A stretch of DNA of 64,000 nt from Massilia kyonggiensis (lineage in GTDB: Bacteria; Pseudomonadota; Gammaproteobacteria; Burkholderiales; Burkholderiaceae_D): positions 62,001 to 126,000 of the forward strand of contig NZ_JANUGY010000007.1 in assembly GCF_024756235.1 (NCBI RefSeq), in the 5' to 3' direction. A program made the translations under genes and the position numbers. Positions 8,198-16,363 of this stretch are shown here, one piece after another. Below the pieces are notes generated by a model. The model searched no databases, had not been told where the DNA came from, and worked only from the letters and a program-made list of their open reading frames with translations. The stretch's first letter is position 1. Each line of letters begins with the position of its first letter.

Positions 8198-9118
8198 ATG
8201 GACGCGTTCGAACACGAGAGCCTGGAAACCATCGTCGTCCCCCGCACGCACGACCTGGGCGGCGGCTTCGAAGTGCGGCGCGCGCTGCCGCACAAGGACC
8301 GCAGGATGGTGGGACCGTTCGTTTTCCTCGACCAGATGGGACCGCACGTCTTCCACGCGGGCGAGGGTATCGATGTGCGGCCGCATCCGCACATCGGCCT
8401 GGCCACCGTCACGTACCTGCTGGACGGCCAGATCCGCCACCGCGACAGTCTCGGCACCGTGCAGGACATCAAGCCGGGCGAAGTGAACTGGATGACGGCC
8501 GGGAAGGGCATCGTCCACTCCGAGCGCACCGGCCCGGACGTGCGCGCGGCCGGCTCCAACCTGTTCGGCCTGCAGTGCTGGGTGGCGCTGCCGCAGGCGA
8601 AGGAAGAATGCGATCCCGCCTTTGCGCACATCGGCTCGCAGGAGCTGCCGATCCTCGATGGCGACGGCGCCACTGCCCGCATCATCGCGGGCAGCTATTT
8701 CGGCAAGCGCTCGCCCGTGCCTGTGCAATCGCCGCTGTTCTACGTCGACCTGGCGCTGCAGCCGGGCGCGCGGCTGACGATGCCGGCCGAGTATCCGGAA
8801 CAGGCGCTGTACGTGGTCGACGGCACGCTCGACCTGGGCCGCGACGGCCGCTTCGAACAAGGCCAGCTGCTCGTGCTGAAACCGGGGGCGACGGTCACGC
8901 TGGCGGCGACCGAAAACAGGGGCGCGCGCGTGATGCTGCTGGGCGGCGAGCCGATGGATGGCCCGCGCTATCTGACGTGGAATTTCGTGTCGTCGTCATC
9001 CGACCGCATCGAGCAGGCGAAGGAAGACTGGAAAGCCCAGCGCTTCCCGCAGGTGCCCGGCGAGACCGAATTCATCCCGCTGCCCGATTTGCCGGGCCGG
9101 CCGGTGCGCTATCCCTGA
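8198..9118 (+). CDS. Pirin family protein (long form)
   Basis: A 306-residue pirin of the longer bacterial type (about 290-310 residues), distinct from the 233-residue YhhW-like copy upstream. The metal-binding cupin shows IDVRPHPHIGLATVTYLLDG (two His) and WMTAGKGIVHSERTG (His and Glu), all four ligands conserved. The C-terminal pirin_C domain begins around residue 180 and carries QALYVVDGTLDLG and the PMDGPRYLTWNFVSSS segment. It follows the OsmC gene after one base. Its stop overlaps a small convergent gene by ten bases. Two pirins of different subfamily flanking DoxX and OsmC suggest a single stress regulon. Confidence 0.92.
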   Translation: MDAFEHESLETIVVPRTHDLGGGFEVRRALPHKDRRMVGPFVFLDQMGPHVFHAGEGIDVRPHPHIGLATVTYLLDGQIRHRDSLGTVQDIKPGEVNWMTAGKGIVHSERTGPDVRAAGSNLFGLQCWVALPQAKEECDPAFAHIGSQELPILDGDGATARIIAGSYFGKRSPVPVQSPLFYVDLALQPGARLTMPAEYPEQALYVVDGTLDLGRDGRFEQGQLLVLKPGATVTLAATENRGARVMLLGGEPMDGPRYLTWNFVSSSSDRIEQAKEDWKAQRFPQVPGETEFIPLPDLPGRPVRYP

Positions 9119-9306
9119 GCCTCTGCGCTCCGTGGCAGCGGCACCGCATGGCGCCGCTCGTCAGGGCGCGTGAGCACTCGCATCGCAATCTCGAACGGCA
9201 CGCCCAGCGACGCCAGTGCGCGCGCGGGCGAGCGGTTCTGTTCCTGGGCCTCGTGGATCGTGGATTCGATCATCAGGGCGGTCTTGTAGTCGCTTCGTCG
9301 TTCCAT
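9109..9306 (-). CDS. Small hypothetical protein
   Basis: A 65-residue acidic/basic mixed protein with no signal peptide or membrane segment, starting MERRSDYKTALMIESTIHEA. The segment RSPARALASLGVPFEIAMRV looks like a short amphipathic helical pair. It converges on the pirin gene and overlaps its last ten bases, which is common for tightly packed genes in this genome. The even amino-acid composition, unlike the Arg/Ala-rich products of most antisense frames here, is the reason to accept it. No function can be assigned. Confidence 0.5.
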   Translation of the reverse strand: MERRSDYKTALMIESTIHEAQEQNRSPARALASLGVPFEIAMRVLTRPDERRHAVPLPRSAEAQG

Positions 9307-9408
9307 CGTTCGATGCTAACACGAAGGCGGCAACCCCGGTCGGAAGACAGGTGTGCCGTCGCTTACGATCCGCTAACCTGCGCCCGTTGAAAACCGAAGA
9401 AAGACATC

Positions 9409-11175
9409 ATGACAATCACTCGTTACGCCCTGGCGGCGGCAGGCTTGCTCACGGCCGGCACCGCGTTCGCGCAGGCCGACCTGATCCTCACGAACGGCAA
9501 GATCGCCACGATGGCGAAGGAAGGCGAGTTCGTGCAGGCCATCGCCGTCAAGGACGGCAAGGTGCTCGCCACCGGCAGCAACGCCAGGGTATTGAAACTG
9601 AAGCGCGCGCACACACAGGTGATCGATGCGCATGGCCGCACCGTGATCCCCGGCCTGAACGACTCGCACCTGCACGTGATCCGCGAAGGCCTGAACTACA
9701 ACATGGAGTTGCGCTGGGACGGCGTGACGTCGTTGAAGCGCGCGCTGGACATGCTGAAGGAGCAGGCCGCGCGCACGCCGGACGGCCAGTGGGTGAAGGT
9801 CGTGGGCGGCTGGAACGAATGGCAGTTCGAGGAAAAGCGCCTGCCCACGCTGGAAGAGATCAATGCCGCCGTGCCGGACAAGCCCGTGTTCATTCTTTAC
9901 CTGTACGGCCTCGGCTTCCTCAACAAGAAGGGCATCGAGACGCTGGGCTACGATCGCAACACCAGGTACAAGGACGGCGAAGTGGAGCTCGATGCGAACG
10001 GCCAGCCGACCGGCAAGCTGATCGCCAAGCCGAACGCGCTGATCCTGTATTCGACGCTCGCGAAGACGAACAAGCTGGGGCACGACGACCAGGTCAACTC
10101 CACGTTGCAGTTCTACCGTGAGCTGAACCGCCTGGGCGTGACGAGCGCGATCGACGCGGGCGGCGGGTTCCAGAATTACCCGGACGACTACGGCGTGTCG
10201 CTGGAACTCGCGAAGCAGGGCAAGCTGACCGTGCGCACCGCGTATTACCTGTTCGCGCAGAAGGCCGGCAAGGAACTGGAAGACTTCCAGCGCTGGCTCA
10301 CCATGACGCATCCGAAGCAGAACGACCACATGCTGTACCCGAACGGCTTCTCGGCCGAGGGCGCGGGCGAAAACCTCGTCGCCAGCGCCGCCGACTTCGA
10401 GAACTTCCTGGAGCCCCGGCCGGACCTGCCGGCCTCGATGGAAAACGACCTGGAACCGGTCGTCTCGCTGCTCGTGAAGAACCGCTGGCCGTTCCGCCTG
10501 CACGCGACGTATGGCGAGAGCATCGCGCGCGACCTCGACGTGATCGAAAAGGTGAACGCGCAGACGCCGCTAAAGGGCCTGCGCTTCATCATCGACCACG
10601 GCGAGACCGTGACCGACGCCGACCTCGCGCGCATCAAAAACCTGGGCGGCGGCATCGCCGTGCAGGACCGCATGCATTTCCAGGGCGAGTCGTACTGGAA
10701 GCGCTACGGCGAGCAGACGCGCCAGATGCCGCCGATCCGCAAGATGCTCGCGCAGGGCATCCCCGTCGGACTGGGTACGGACGGTACGCGCGTCTCCAGC
10801 TACAACCCGTGGCCGTCCGTGTATTGGGCCGTCACGGGCAAGACGGCCGGCGGGCTTCAGATCTGGCAGGACAGCGACCGGTTGTCGCGCTACGAGGCGC
10901 TGAAGCTGATCACGACAGGGTCCGCGTGGATGAGCGGCGAGGAGAAGGTGAAAGGCACGCTCAAGAAGGGCCAGTACGCCGACTTCGTCGTGCTGCCGCG
11001 GGATTACTTCGGCATGGATGCGGAGGGCATCAAGCGGCTGGAGAGCGTGCTCACCGTCGTCAACGGCAAGGTCGTGTACGGCGCGGGCGACTATGCGCCG
11101 CTGGCACCGAAGGCGCTGCCGGTGTCGCCGGCGTGGAGTCCCGTCGCCGCTTACGGTGGCTACCAGAACCGGTAA
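9409..11175 (+). CDS. Secreted amidohydrolase, YtcJ-like
   Basis: A 588-residue metal-dependent amidohydrolase of the YtcJ subgroup (amidohydrolase family 3), with a signal peptide (ITRYALAAAGLLTAGTAFAQ, cleavage about residue 22), so periplasmic or exported. The composite beta-domain LILTNGKIATM starts after the signal. Metal-site elements are the HxH of GLNDSHLHVIREG, the mid-chain His of PFRLHATYGES, FIIDHGETVTDAD, and the Asp in GLGTDGTRVSS. The C-terminus returns to the beta-sandwich (KGQYADFVVLPRDYF). YtcJ-like enzymes hydrolyse N-substituted amides or formamides; the substrate here is unknown. It converges with a LysR gene three bases beyond its stop. Confidence 0.9.
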   Translation: MTITRYALAAAGLLTAGTAFAQADLILTNGKIATMAKEGEFVQAIAVKDGKVLATGSNARVLKLKRAHTQVIDAHGRTVIPGLNDSHLHVIREGLNYNMELRWDGVTSLKRALDMLKEQAARTPDGQWVKVVGGWNEWQFEEKRLPTLEEINAAVPDKPVFILYLYGLGFLNKKGIETLGYDRNTRYKDGEVELDANGQPTGKLIAKPNALILYSTLAKTNKLGHDDQVNSTLQFYRELNRLGVTSAIDAGGGFQNYPDDYGVSLELAKQGKLTVRTAYYLFAQKAGKELEDFQRWLTMTHPKQNDHMLYPNGFSAEGAGENLVASAADFENFLEPRPDLPASMENDLEPVVSLLVKNRWPFRLHATYGESIARDLDVIEKVNAQTPLKGLRFIIDHGETVTDADLARIKNLGGGIAVQDRMHFQGESYWKRYGEQTRQMPPIRKMLAQGIPVGLGTDGTRVSSYNPWPSVYWAVTGKTAGGLQIWQDSDRLSRYEALKLITTGSAWMSGEEKVKGTLKKGQYADFVVLPRDYFGMDAEGIKRLESVLTVVNGKVVYGAGDYAPLAPKALPVSPAWSPVAAYGGYQNR

Positions 11176-11178
11176 GCT

Positions 11179-12063
11179 TCACGCCTTCAACGCATCGATC
11201 AACGCGCGCAATCCTGCCGGCTGGTGTTTGCGGCTCGGGAAATAGAGGTAGAGGTTCTCGTCGACGGCGGTCCAGTCGTCGAGACAGGATTGCAGACGGC
11301 CGGCGCGGAGGTAGGGCGCCGCGCGGTCGTGCCAGACGAAGGCCAGCCCTAGGCCGCGCGCGGCCGCGTCGGCCATCAATTCCTGGCTGTCCAGCGTGAG
11401 GGGGCCGTCGACCTCCACCTCCATGCGTTCGCCGTCCTGCACGAATTCCCAGTGGTAGATCGTCCCGCTCGGGAAGGCGTAGCGGATGCAGGTGTGCTCG
11501 CGCAAGGCGTGCGGCGTGTCTGGCTTCCCGTGGCGCGCGAAGTAGTCCGGCGCGCCGACGACGATCATCCGGAACGTCGGCTTGATCCGGACGGCGACCA
11601 TGTCCTGCGACAGGCGCTCGCCGAGCCGGATGCCCGCGTCGAACCCTTCCTCGACGATGTCGACGAGACGATCCGTCGCGACCACGTCGAGCTTCAGGCC
11701 GGGATTCTTCTTCACGAGCAGTTCCATCACATCGCCGAGCACGTACGGCGCGAGCGAGTTCGGGACGTTGAGCCTGATCGTACCGAACGGCGTCGTGCGA
11801 AACGAATTCAGTTCGTCGACGGCCGTGCGCATCTCGGACAGCGCCGGAGACAGGCGCGCGAACAGCGTTTCGCCAGCCTCGGTCAGGGACACGCTGCGGG
11901 TCGTGCGATGGAACAGCCGCACGCCGACACGGCTTTCGAGGCTGCGTACCGCATGGCTGATCGCGGACGGCGTCGTGCCCCGTTCGACCGCCGCCTGGCG
12001 GAAGCTCAAATGCCTTGCCACCGCGGCGAATACCGCGAGCTCGGCCAATTCGGCATTTTCCAT
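11179..12063 (-). CDS. LysR-family transcriptional regulator
   Basis: A 294-residue LysR regulator. The N-terminal helix-turn-helix is FRQAAVERGTTPSAISHAVR followed by LFHRTTRSVSLTEAGETLFA; the effector domain has the LDVVATDRLVDIVEEGFDAG segment common in the DgdR/PA2877-like group that controls SDR or aldo/keto reductase genes. It is divergent from the SDR gene at 12164 with about 100 bases between, and a dyad at 12084-12098 in that gap would suit its autoregulatory and target site. Convergent neighbour: the YtcJ-like amidohydrolase. Confidence 0.9.
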   Translation of the reverse strand: MENAELAELAVFAAVARHLSFRQAAVERGTTPSAISHAVRSLESRVGVRLFHRTTRSVSLTEAGETLFARLSPALSEMRTAVDELNSFRTTPFGTIRLNVPNSLAPYVLGDVMELLVKKNPGLKLDVVATDRLVDIVEEGFDAGIRLGERLSQDMVAVRIKPTFRMIVVGAPDYFARHGKPDTPHALREHTCIRYAFPSGTIYHWEFVQDGERMEVEVDGPLTLDSQELMADAAARGLGLAFVWHDRAAPYLRAGRLQSCLDDWTAVDENLYLYFPSRKHQPAGLRALIDALKA

Positions 12064-12083
12064 TGGTGAATCCCATTCATTAA

Positions 12084-12098
12084 CCTATGCGGAATAGG
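12084..12098. promoter_or_regulatory. Short dyad in LysR/SDR divergent region
   Basis: CCTAT (12084-12088) and ATAGG (12094-12098) are inverted around five bases, in the 100-base region between the divergent LysR (start 12063) and SDR (start 12164) genes. The spacing fits the core of a LysR box. Short arms mean chance occurrence is possible. Confidence 0.35.
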
Positions 12099-12163
12099 AT
12101 ACTTTATCGGCGTAATCGCCACATCCATAATCGGTGCTCCCACTACCGATCATGGAGAAACGC

Positions 12164-12937
12164 ATGAACACCGCAACGACATTCCCAACCCTTTCCGGCA
12201 AGGTCGCCCTCGTCACGGGCGCCAGCTCCGGCATCGGCCGCGCGACGGCCATCGAACTGGCCCGCCGCGGCGCCAGGGTCGTCGCCAGCGCGCGCCGCCG
12301 TCCCGAGCTGGATGCACTCGTGGACGAGATCCGGCGGGAAGGCCATGAAGCGCTGGCCATCGTCGCCGACGTCAACGTCGAGCAGGACGTGATCGACCTC
12401 GTCGCGCAGGCCGTCGCGCGCTACGGCCGTCTCGACATCGCCGTCAACAACGCCGGCACGGAAGGCGAATTTTCGCCGTTCGTGGAGCAATCGAACGAGG
12501 TCTACGACACGATCTTCAACGCCAACGTCCGCGGCGTGTTCTGGTCGATGAAGCACGAGGCCAAGGCGATGCTGGCGCAGGGCGGCGGCACGATCATCAA
12601 CAATGCGTCGATGGGCGGCGTCATCGGCTTCGCCAATGCGGCCCTGTACATCGCCAGCAAGCATGCGGTGCTCGGCCTGACCAAGACCGCGGCGCTCGAG
12701 TGGTTCCGGCAGGGCGTGCGCGTCAACGCGGTCAATCCCGGCATCATCGACACGCCGTTCCAGGACCGCGTCTGGCCGAGCGCCGAGGCGAAGGACGCCT
12801 TTGCGGCGGCGACGGTGCCCGGACGCGCGGGTTCGCCCGAGGAGGTTGCGGCTGCCGTCGCATTCCTCGCGTCCGACGACGCCGCGTTCGTGTCGGGCCA
12901 CGGCCTGCTCGTCGACGGCGGCTATACGGTCGCCTGA
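12164..12937 (+). CDS. SDR family NAD(P)-dependent oxidoreductase
   Basis: A 257-residue classical short-chain dehydrogenase. The cofactor loop TGASSGIGRATAIELARRGA is near residue 20, the NNAG motif appears in LDIAVNNAGTEGEF, the active Tyr-Lys pair is in YIASKHAVLGLTK, and the C-terminus has the usual PEEVAAAVAFLASDDAAFVS and GHGLLVDGGYT. The Arg after the glycine loop (ASARRR) suggests NADP preference. I placed the start at the ATG at 12164, six bases after GGAG (12154-12157), rather than a GTG 30 bases upstream. It is divergent from one LysR gene and overlaps the end of another by 16 bases. Confidence 0.9.
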   Translation: MNTATTFPTLSGKVALVTGASSGIGRATAIELARRGARVVASARRRPELDALVDEIRREGHEALAIVADVNVEQDVIDLVAQAVARYGRLDIAVNNAGTEGEFSPFVEQSNEVYDTIFNANVRGVFWSMKHEAKAMLAQGGGTIINNASMGGVIGFANAALYIASKHAVLGLTKTAALEWFRQGVRVNAVNPGIIDTPFQDRVWPSAEAKDAFAAATVPGRAGSPEEVAAAVAFLASDDAAFVSGHGLLVDGGYTVA

Positions 12938-13818
12938 TGGCCCGCCAGCGCGGCGCGGGCTTCCTCGACCGTCTCCGCGAGGAAGTCGGCGACGGCGCGC
13001 ACCCGGCTCGACGCGGCGAGATCCGCATGCATCACGAGCCAGACGCCGTCGCTGAACACGTCGCCGGGCGCCAGCACGCACTCGAGCGCGGGATCGTCGA
13101 CGAGGAAGTCGGGGATGATGGCGAGGCCGAGCCCCGCGCGCGCGGCCGCGATCTGCGCGCGCAGTGTGGACACGGCCAGCACCACGTGCGCATCCGGCGC
13201 GCGTTTCGCGAGCCATTGCGCGGCCGGCAGGTGCGCGTGTGCTTCGTCCCACGTGATCATCGCGCGGCCGGCCAGCGGATCGCCGTCAGGCGCGGGATGG
13301 CGCGCGAGATAGTCGCGGTGCCCGTACACGCCGTACGACATCGCCCCCAGCCTGCGCGCCTTCAGGTTGCCGCGGCTGGGGCGCACGAGCCGCAGCGCGA
13401 GGTCGGCATCGCGCCGGCCCAGTTCCACGGCGGCGGTCGTGGTGACGATTTCCAGGCGCAGTTGCGGATGACGCGCGACGAAGCGGGGCAGGGCGGGGAC
13501 CACGAGGTCCGATGCGAGATTGTCCGACGTAGCCAGGCGGACCATGCCCGACACGCCGGGACTCAGGCCGGACGCGCCCCGCTCGAACGCCAGCATATTG
13601 TCCTCGACGGCTTCCGCGCGCCCGAGCAGCTCGCGGCCTTCGTCCGTCAGGTAGTAGCCCGACTGGTGGCGCGCGAACAGGCGCGTGGCGAGCCGCGTTT
13701 CCAGTTCGGCGATGCGCCGGCTGACGGTCGACTGGCTCACTCGCAGCACGTCCGCCGCGCGCGTCAGGCTGCCGCCGCGCGCCACTTCCAGGAAAAATTT
13801 GAGATCGTTCCAATCCAT
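12922..13818 (-). CDS. LysR-family transcriptional regulator
   Basis: A 298-residue LysR regulator starting at the ATG at 13818 (MDWNDLKFFLEVARGGSLTR), the form typical of the group opening with MDWNDL. The recognition helix is AADVLRVSQSTVSRRIAELE. The effector domain spans about residues 90-290 with GLGLAIIPDFLVDD. A longer in-frame start at 13878 would include the palindrome just upstream, so I reject it. The gene is divergent from the aldo/keto reductase at 13936 and its 3' end overlaps the SDR by 16 bases. The adjacent dyad suggests autoregulation and control of the reductase. Confidence 0.9.
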   Translation of the reverse strand: MDWNDLKFFLEVARGGSLTRAADVLRVSQSTVSRRIAELETRLATRLFARHQSGYYLTDEGRELLGRAEAVEDNMLAFERGASGLSPGVSGMVRLATSDNLASDLVVPALPRFVARHPQLRLEIVTTTAAVELGRRDADLALRLVRPSRGNLKARRLGAMSYGVYGHRDYLARHPAPDGDPLAGRAMITWDEAHAHLPAAQWLAKRAPDAHVVLAVSTLRAQIAAARAGLGLAIIPDFLVDDPALECVLAPGDVFSDGVWLVMHADLAASSRVRAVADFLAETVEEARAALAGHQATV

Positions 13819-13821
13819 GCG

Positions 13822-13839
13822 TTTTCCATTTTTGGAAAA
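13822..13839. promoter_or_regulatory. Perfect 7-base inverted repeat between LysR and aldo/keto reductase genes
   Basis: TTTTCCA (13822-13828) and TGGAAAA (13833-13839) are perfect reverse complements around TTTT. The element lies four bases upstream of the LysR start and about 97 bases upstream of the divergent reductase. A further TTTTCCAA half occurs just before the reductase ribosome site. The position suits autorepression by the LysR protein. Confidence 0.45.
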
Positions 13840-13935
13840 TGATCCGCCGATTATTGGTGTTTTCTTTGCAAGGCGCAACGCTTACATTGTCTCCATGCCG
13901 CGAACTGCGGCGTTTTCCAAATAAGGATGAAGAAC

Positions 13936-14925
13936 ATGCTGACGACTCGACAACTGGGATCCCAAGGACTGCAAGTCTCCGCCATCGGCCTGGGCTGCAT
14001 GGGCATGAGCCACGCCTACGGCACGCCGGACGACGCGGAATCGATCGCGACGATCCACCGCGCCATCGACCTGGGCTGCACCTTCTTCGACACGGCGGAA
14101 GTCTACGGCCCGTTCACGAACGAGGAATTGCTGGGCCGCGCGCTGGAAGGCCGGCGCAACGAGGTGCAGATCGCGACCAAGTTCGGCTTCATCATCGGCA
14201 AGGGCCATTTCGCCGGTGCCGACAGCCGCCCGGAACACATCCGCGAGGTGGTCGAAGCCTCGCTGAAGCGCCTGCGCACGGACCGCATCGACCTGCTGTA
14301 CCAGCACCGCGTGGACCCGAACGTGCCGATCGAGGACGTGGCCGGTACCGTCAAGGACCTGATCCGCGAAGGCAAGGTGCTGCACTTCGGCCTGTCGGAA
14401 GCGGGCGTCGCGACGATCCGCCGTGCGCATGCCGTGCATCCCGTGTCGGCGCTGCAGAGCGAGTACTCGATCTGGGAACGCAACCTCGACGCCGACGTGC
14501 TGCCCGTGCTGCGCGAACTGGGCATCGGCCTCGTGCCGTTCAGCCCCCTCGGCCGCGGCTTCCTGACCGGCACGGCGAAGCGCGCCGAGGACTACCCGGC
14601 CGACGACTTCCGCGCCCAGAACGACCCGCGCCTGCAGGGCGGGAACTTCGACCGCAATCTCGCCATCGCCGACCTGGTGAAAGAGATCGCGGCCCGGCAT
14701 GGCGCGTTGCCGGGGCAGGTGGCGCTGGCGTGGCTGCTGGCCCAGGGAGATGACATCGTGCCGATTCCGGGGACCAAGCGGCGTACGTATCTCGAGCAGA
14801 ATCTCGCCGCGGCCGATCTCAGGCTGGATGATGAGGACCTGCGCCGGCTCGATGGGGCGCTGACGCAGATCGGCGTGGCGGGGGCGCGGTATAACGAGAA
14901 GGCGATGGCGATGGTGGATCGTTGA
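13936..14925 (+). CDS. Aldo/keto reductase
   Basis: A 329-residue aldo/keto reductase of the AKR13/YajO-like type. Catalytic residues are visible in order: the Asp and Tyr in FDTAEVYGPFTNEELLG, the Lys in VQIATKFGFIIGKG, and the His in LLYQHRVDPNVP. The NADPH-binding C-terminal part includes PIPGTKRRTYLEQNLAA. It reduces aldehydes or ketones in the cytoplasm; the physiological substrate is not defined. The start at 13936 is preferred because AAGGA (13923-13927) stands eight bases upstream; the ATG at 13927 overlaps that ribosome site. It is divergent from a LysR gene that probably controls it. Confidence 0.92.
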   Translation: MLTTRQLGSQGLQVSAIGLGCMGMSHAYGTPDDAESIATIHRAIDLGCTFFDTAEVYGPFTNEELLGRALEGRRNEVQIATKFGFIIGKGHFAGADSRPEHIREVVEASLKRLRTDRIDLLYQHRVDPNVPIEDVAGTVKDLIREGKVLHFGLSEAGVATIRRAHAVHPVSALQSEYSIWERNLDADVLPVLRELGIGLVPFSPLGRGFLTGTAKRAEDYPADDFRAQNDPRLQGGNFDRNLAIADLVKEIAARHGALPGQVALAWLLAQGDDIVPIPGTKRRTYLEQNLAAADLRLDDEDLRRLDGALTQIGVAGARYNEKAMAMVDR

Positions 14926-14937
14926 TGGGGACGCGGA

Positions 14938-15273
14938 TTACCTGACCCTGATCGGGGCCGTGATCGGGTGGCCCTGCGAGTCGAAGAAGCTGCCGCCGGC
15001 AAACCCGTCGGGTGACCGCTCGACGCGGTCCCGGGCGGCGGCGGCCGACATCGCACCCGCGTCGCTGGCGGTGATCTCGACGCGCCACCAGCGGCCGGAG
15101 CGATGATGGTGGGGTTCGTCGATCCGATACGTGAGCCAGATCGCAGCGCACGACTTGCAGGCCGAGAGCGAGACCTCCGCCCCGCGGCTGTCTTCGCCAA
15201 GTTCCACCGTATCGTAGTCGGCGAACCGGAACGGCGGATGCCTGCAGCAACAGGCGTGCCCCTGTCCGCTCAT
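14938..15273 (-). CDS. Hypothetical Cys-rich small protein
   Basis: A 111-residue protein that I do not recognise. The N-terminus carries Cys clusters: MSGQGHACCCRHPPFRFADY and later SLSACKSCAAIWLTYRID, an arrangement that could bind a metal (CCC plus CxxC), followed by a Trp/Arg segment (RSGRWWRVEITASD). No signal peptide. It is the last gene of a three-gene minus-strand unit; its ATG comes one base after the stop of the ExbD-like gene, so it is translationally coupled. Function unknown. Confidence 0.6.
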   Translation of the reverse strand: MSGQGHACCCRHPPFRFADYDTVELGEDSRGAEVSLSACKSCAAIWLTYRIDEPHHHRSGRWWRVEITASDAGAMSAAAARDRVERSPDGFAGGSFFDSQGHPITAPIRVR

Positions 15274-15274
15274 G

Positions 15275-15520
15275 TCAACCGATCCCCGTCGCATAGCGCA
15301 GGTTCTCGACCGGTACCCCGGCGCGTTGGCTTGCGTAGATGACTTTGGCGACGCCCGCGTAGTACTCGGCCTTCACCGGTTCGATCACGAGCGCGACGTT
15401 CGGATTGTGCTGCAAGGCCGACCTGAGCGCGTCGACCAGTTCGGCATTACCGGTCAGCGGGCGTCCATCGATGCAAATGGTCTCGTCGTCGGTGACGCGC
15501 ACGCGTAGTTGGTCATCCAT
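15275..15520 (-). CDS. ExbD/TolR-like soluble domain protein
   Basis: An 81-residue protein resembling the periplasmic part of ExbD/TolR: LRVRVTDDETICIDGRPLTG, then DALRSALQHNPNVALVIEP and YAGVAKVIYASQRAGVPVEN match the end of that domain. The usual N-terminal transmembrane helix is missing, so a direct role in energising TonB receptors is unlikely. It starts at the ATG at 15520, overlapping the end of the upstream secreted-protein gene by eight bases, and leads into the Cys-rich gene. Domain recognition is from memory of the family pattern; the function as a stand-alone protein is unknown. Confidence 0.65.
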   Translation of the reverse strand: MDDQLRVRVTDDETICIDGRPLTGNAELVDALRSALQHNPNVALVIEPVKAEYYAGVAKVIYASQRAGVPVENLRYATGIG

Positions 15521-15893
15521 GGCGCTCGGCCCGATTCGTGACATCCGTCGGCTCCAGCCGGCAGTTGTCGAGGGAAGGATCGACGGCATCGACCGGCCCG
15601 AACCACTGGTAGACCCCCACGAAGCCGCCGGTGCGGAGGATCCAGATTTTCTTCGTGGCGCGATCCATCACGATCGTGTGGTGGAAGCCGTCGGCCACGT
15701 TGCTCGCGTCCGGCATGCGCACGCGGACGAACGGACCGCCGTGGGTCGTGTCGGGCGCTGCGGATTCCGGGACCGCGCTGCTGAAACCTGCGAACGAAAT
15801 GCCGTAGCGGGACGCCAGGGATTCGGACAGCGGGCAGCCGAGCGCTTGCGCCGACAACAGGCTCGTCAGGGTTGCCAACATCATATGCTTCAT
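15513..15893 (-). CDS. Secreted hypothetical protein
   Basis: A 126-residue protein beginning MKHMMLATLTSLLSAQALGC. This looks like a signal peptide ending at ALG/C, with Cys in the lipobox-like place, so it could be exported or a lipoprotein. The mature part has a WILRTGGFVGVYQWFGPVD segment and one late Cys (LDNCRLEP) that could pair with the first. It heads the three-gene cassette with the ExbD-like and Cys-rich genes, overlapping the next by eight bases. No family recognised. Longer in-frame starts upstream would bury the signal sequence. Confidence 0.6.
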   Translation of the reverse strand: MKHMMLATLTSLLSAQALGCPLSESLASRYGISFAGFSSAVPESAAPDTTHGGPFVRVRMPDASNVADGFHHTIVMDRATKKIWILRTGGFVGVYQWFGPVDAVDPSLDNCRLEPTDVTNRAERHG

Positions 15894-16065
15894 CGCGGTA
15901 TCCAATCGGTGCGTTTGCGTTTGCCCCGACAACGATATCAGTTCGAACCCGCCAGAGGTACGCACATTCTCACCTTCAAGTCTACAATGAATGGCACCGT
16001 CACCGGAGGGTCTGGCTATGCATGCCTGCATCAAACGATGTGCCTTGTTTGCCTGTTCGCTAGTC

Positions 16066-16330
16066 GGAAAAGCGTCACCGGAACCTGGCGGCGGGGCTGG
16101 GCGTCGTGACCTTCGTCGGCCCGCAAGGTCCCGGCTTTCAAAAGGGCGGCCACAACGATTCGACAGGCAAGACCTGGGTTTGTATCGAGGAGCACAAGCG
16201 CTGCGTCGTCATTCTGTCGAACGACGTTCGTGCCGAGGCCCTGCTTCCTGGGATCGTAAAAATCGTTCTTGGCGAAACCGGCATGCCGTGGAGCTGGGAA
16301 TATGGTGCTTTGAGCTGGGCGAGGCCATAG
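16066..16330 (+). pseudogene. C-terminal remnant of a serine hydrolase (beta-lactamase family)
   Basis: This frame encodes VGPQGPGFQKGGHNDSTGKT, then WVCIEEHKRCVVILSNDVRA and a GMPWSWEYG ending. That pattern is the usual last strand-and-helix section of class C beta-lactamase-like serine hydrolases (KxGH motif, then CVVILSNDVRAE). There is no room for the catalytic SxxK or YxN motifs: an in-frame TAG lies at about 16063 and the region upstream belongs to other genes. It is therefore a decayed 3' fragment at the edge of the type VI island. Confidence 0.5.
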
Positions 16331-16363
16331 GTCGCCGGGCCTTCCGACTGGTAGATCAGTGGT

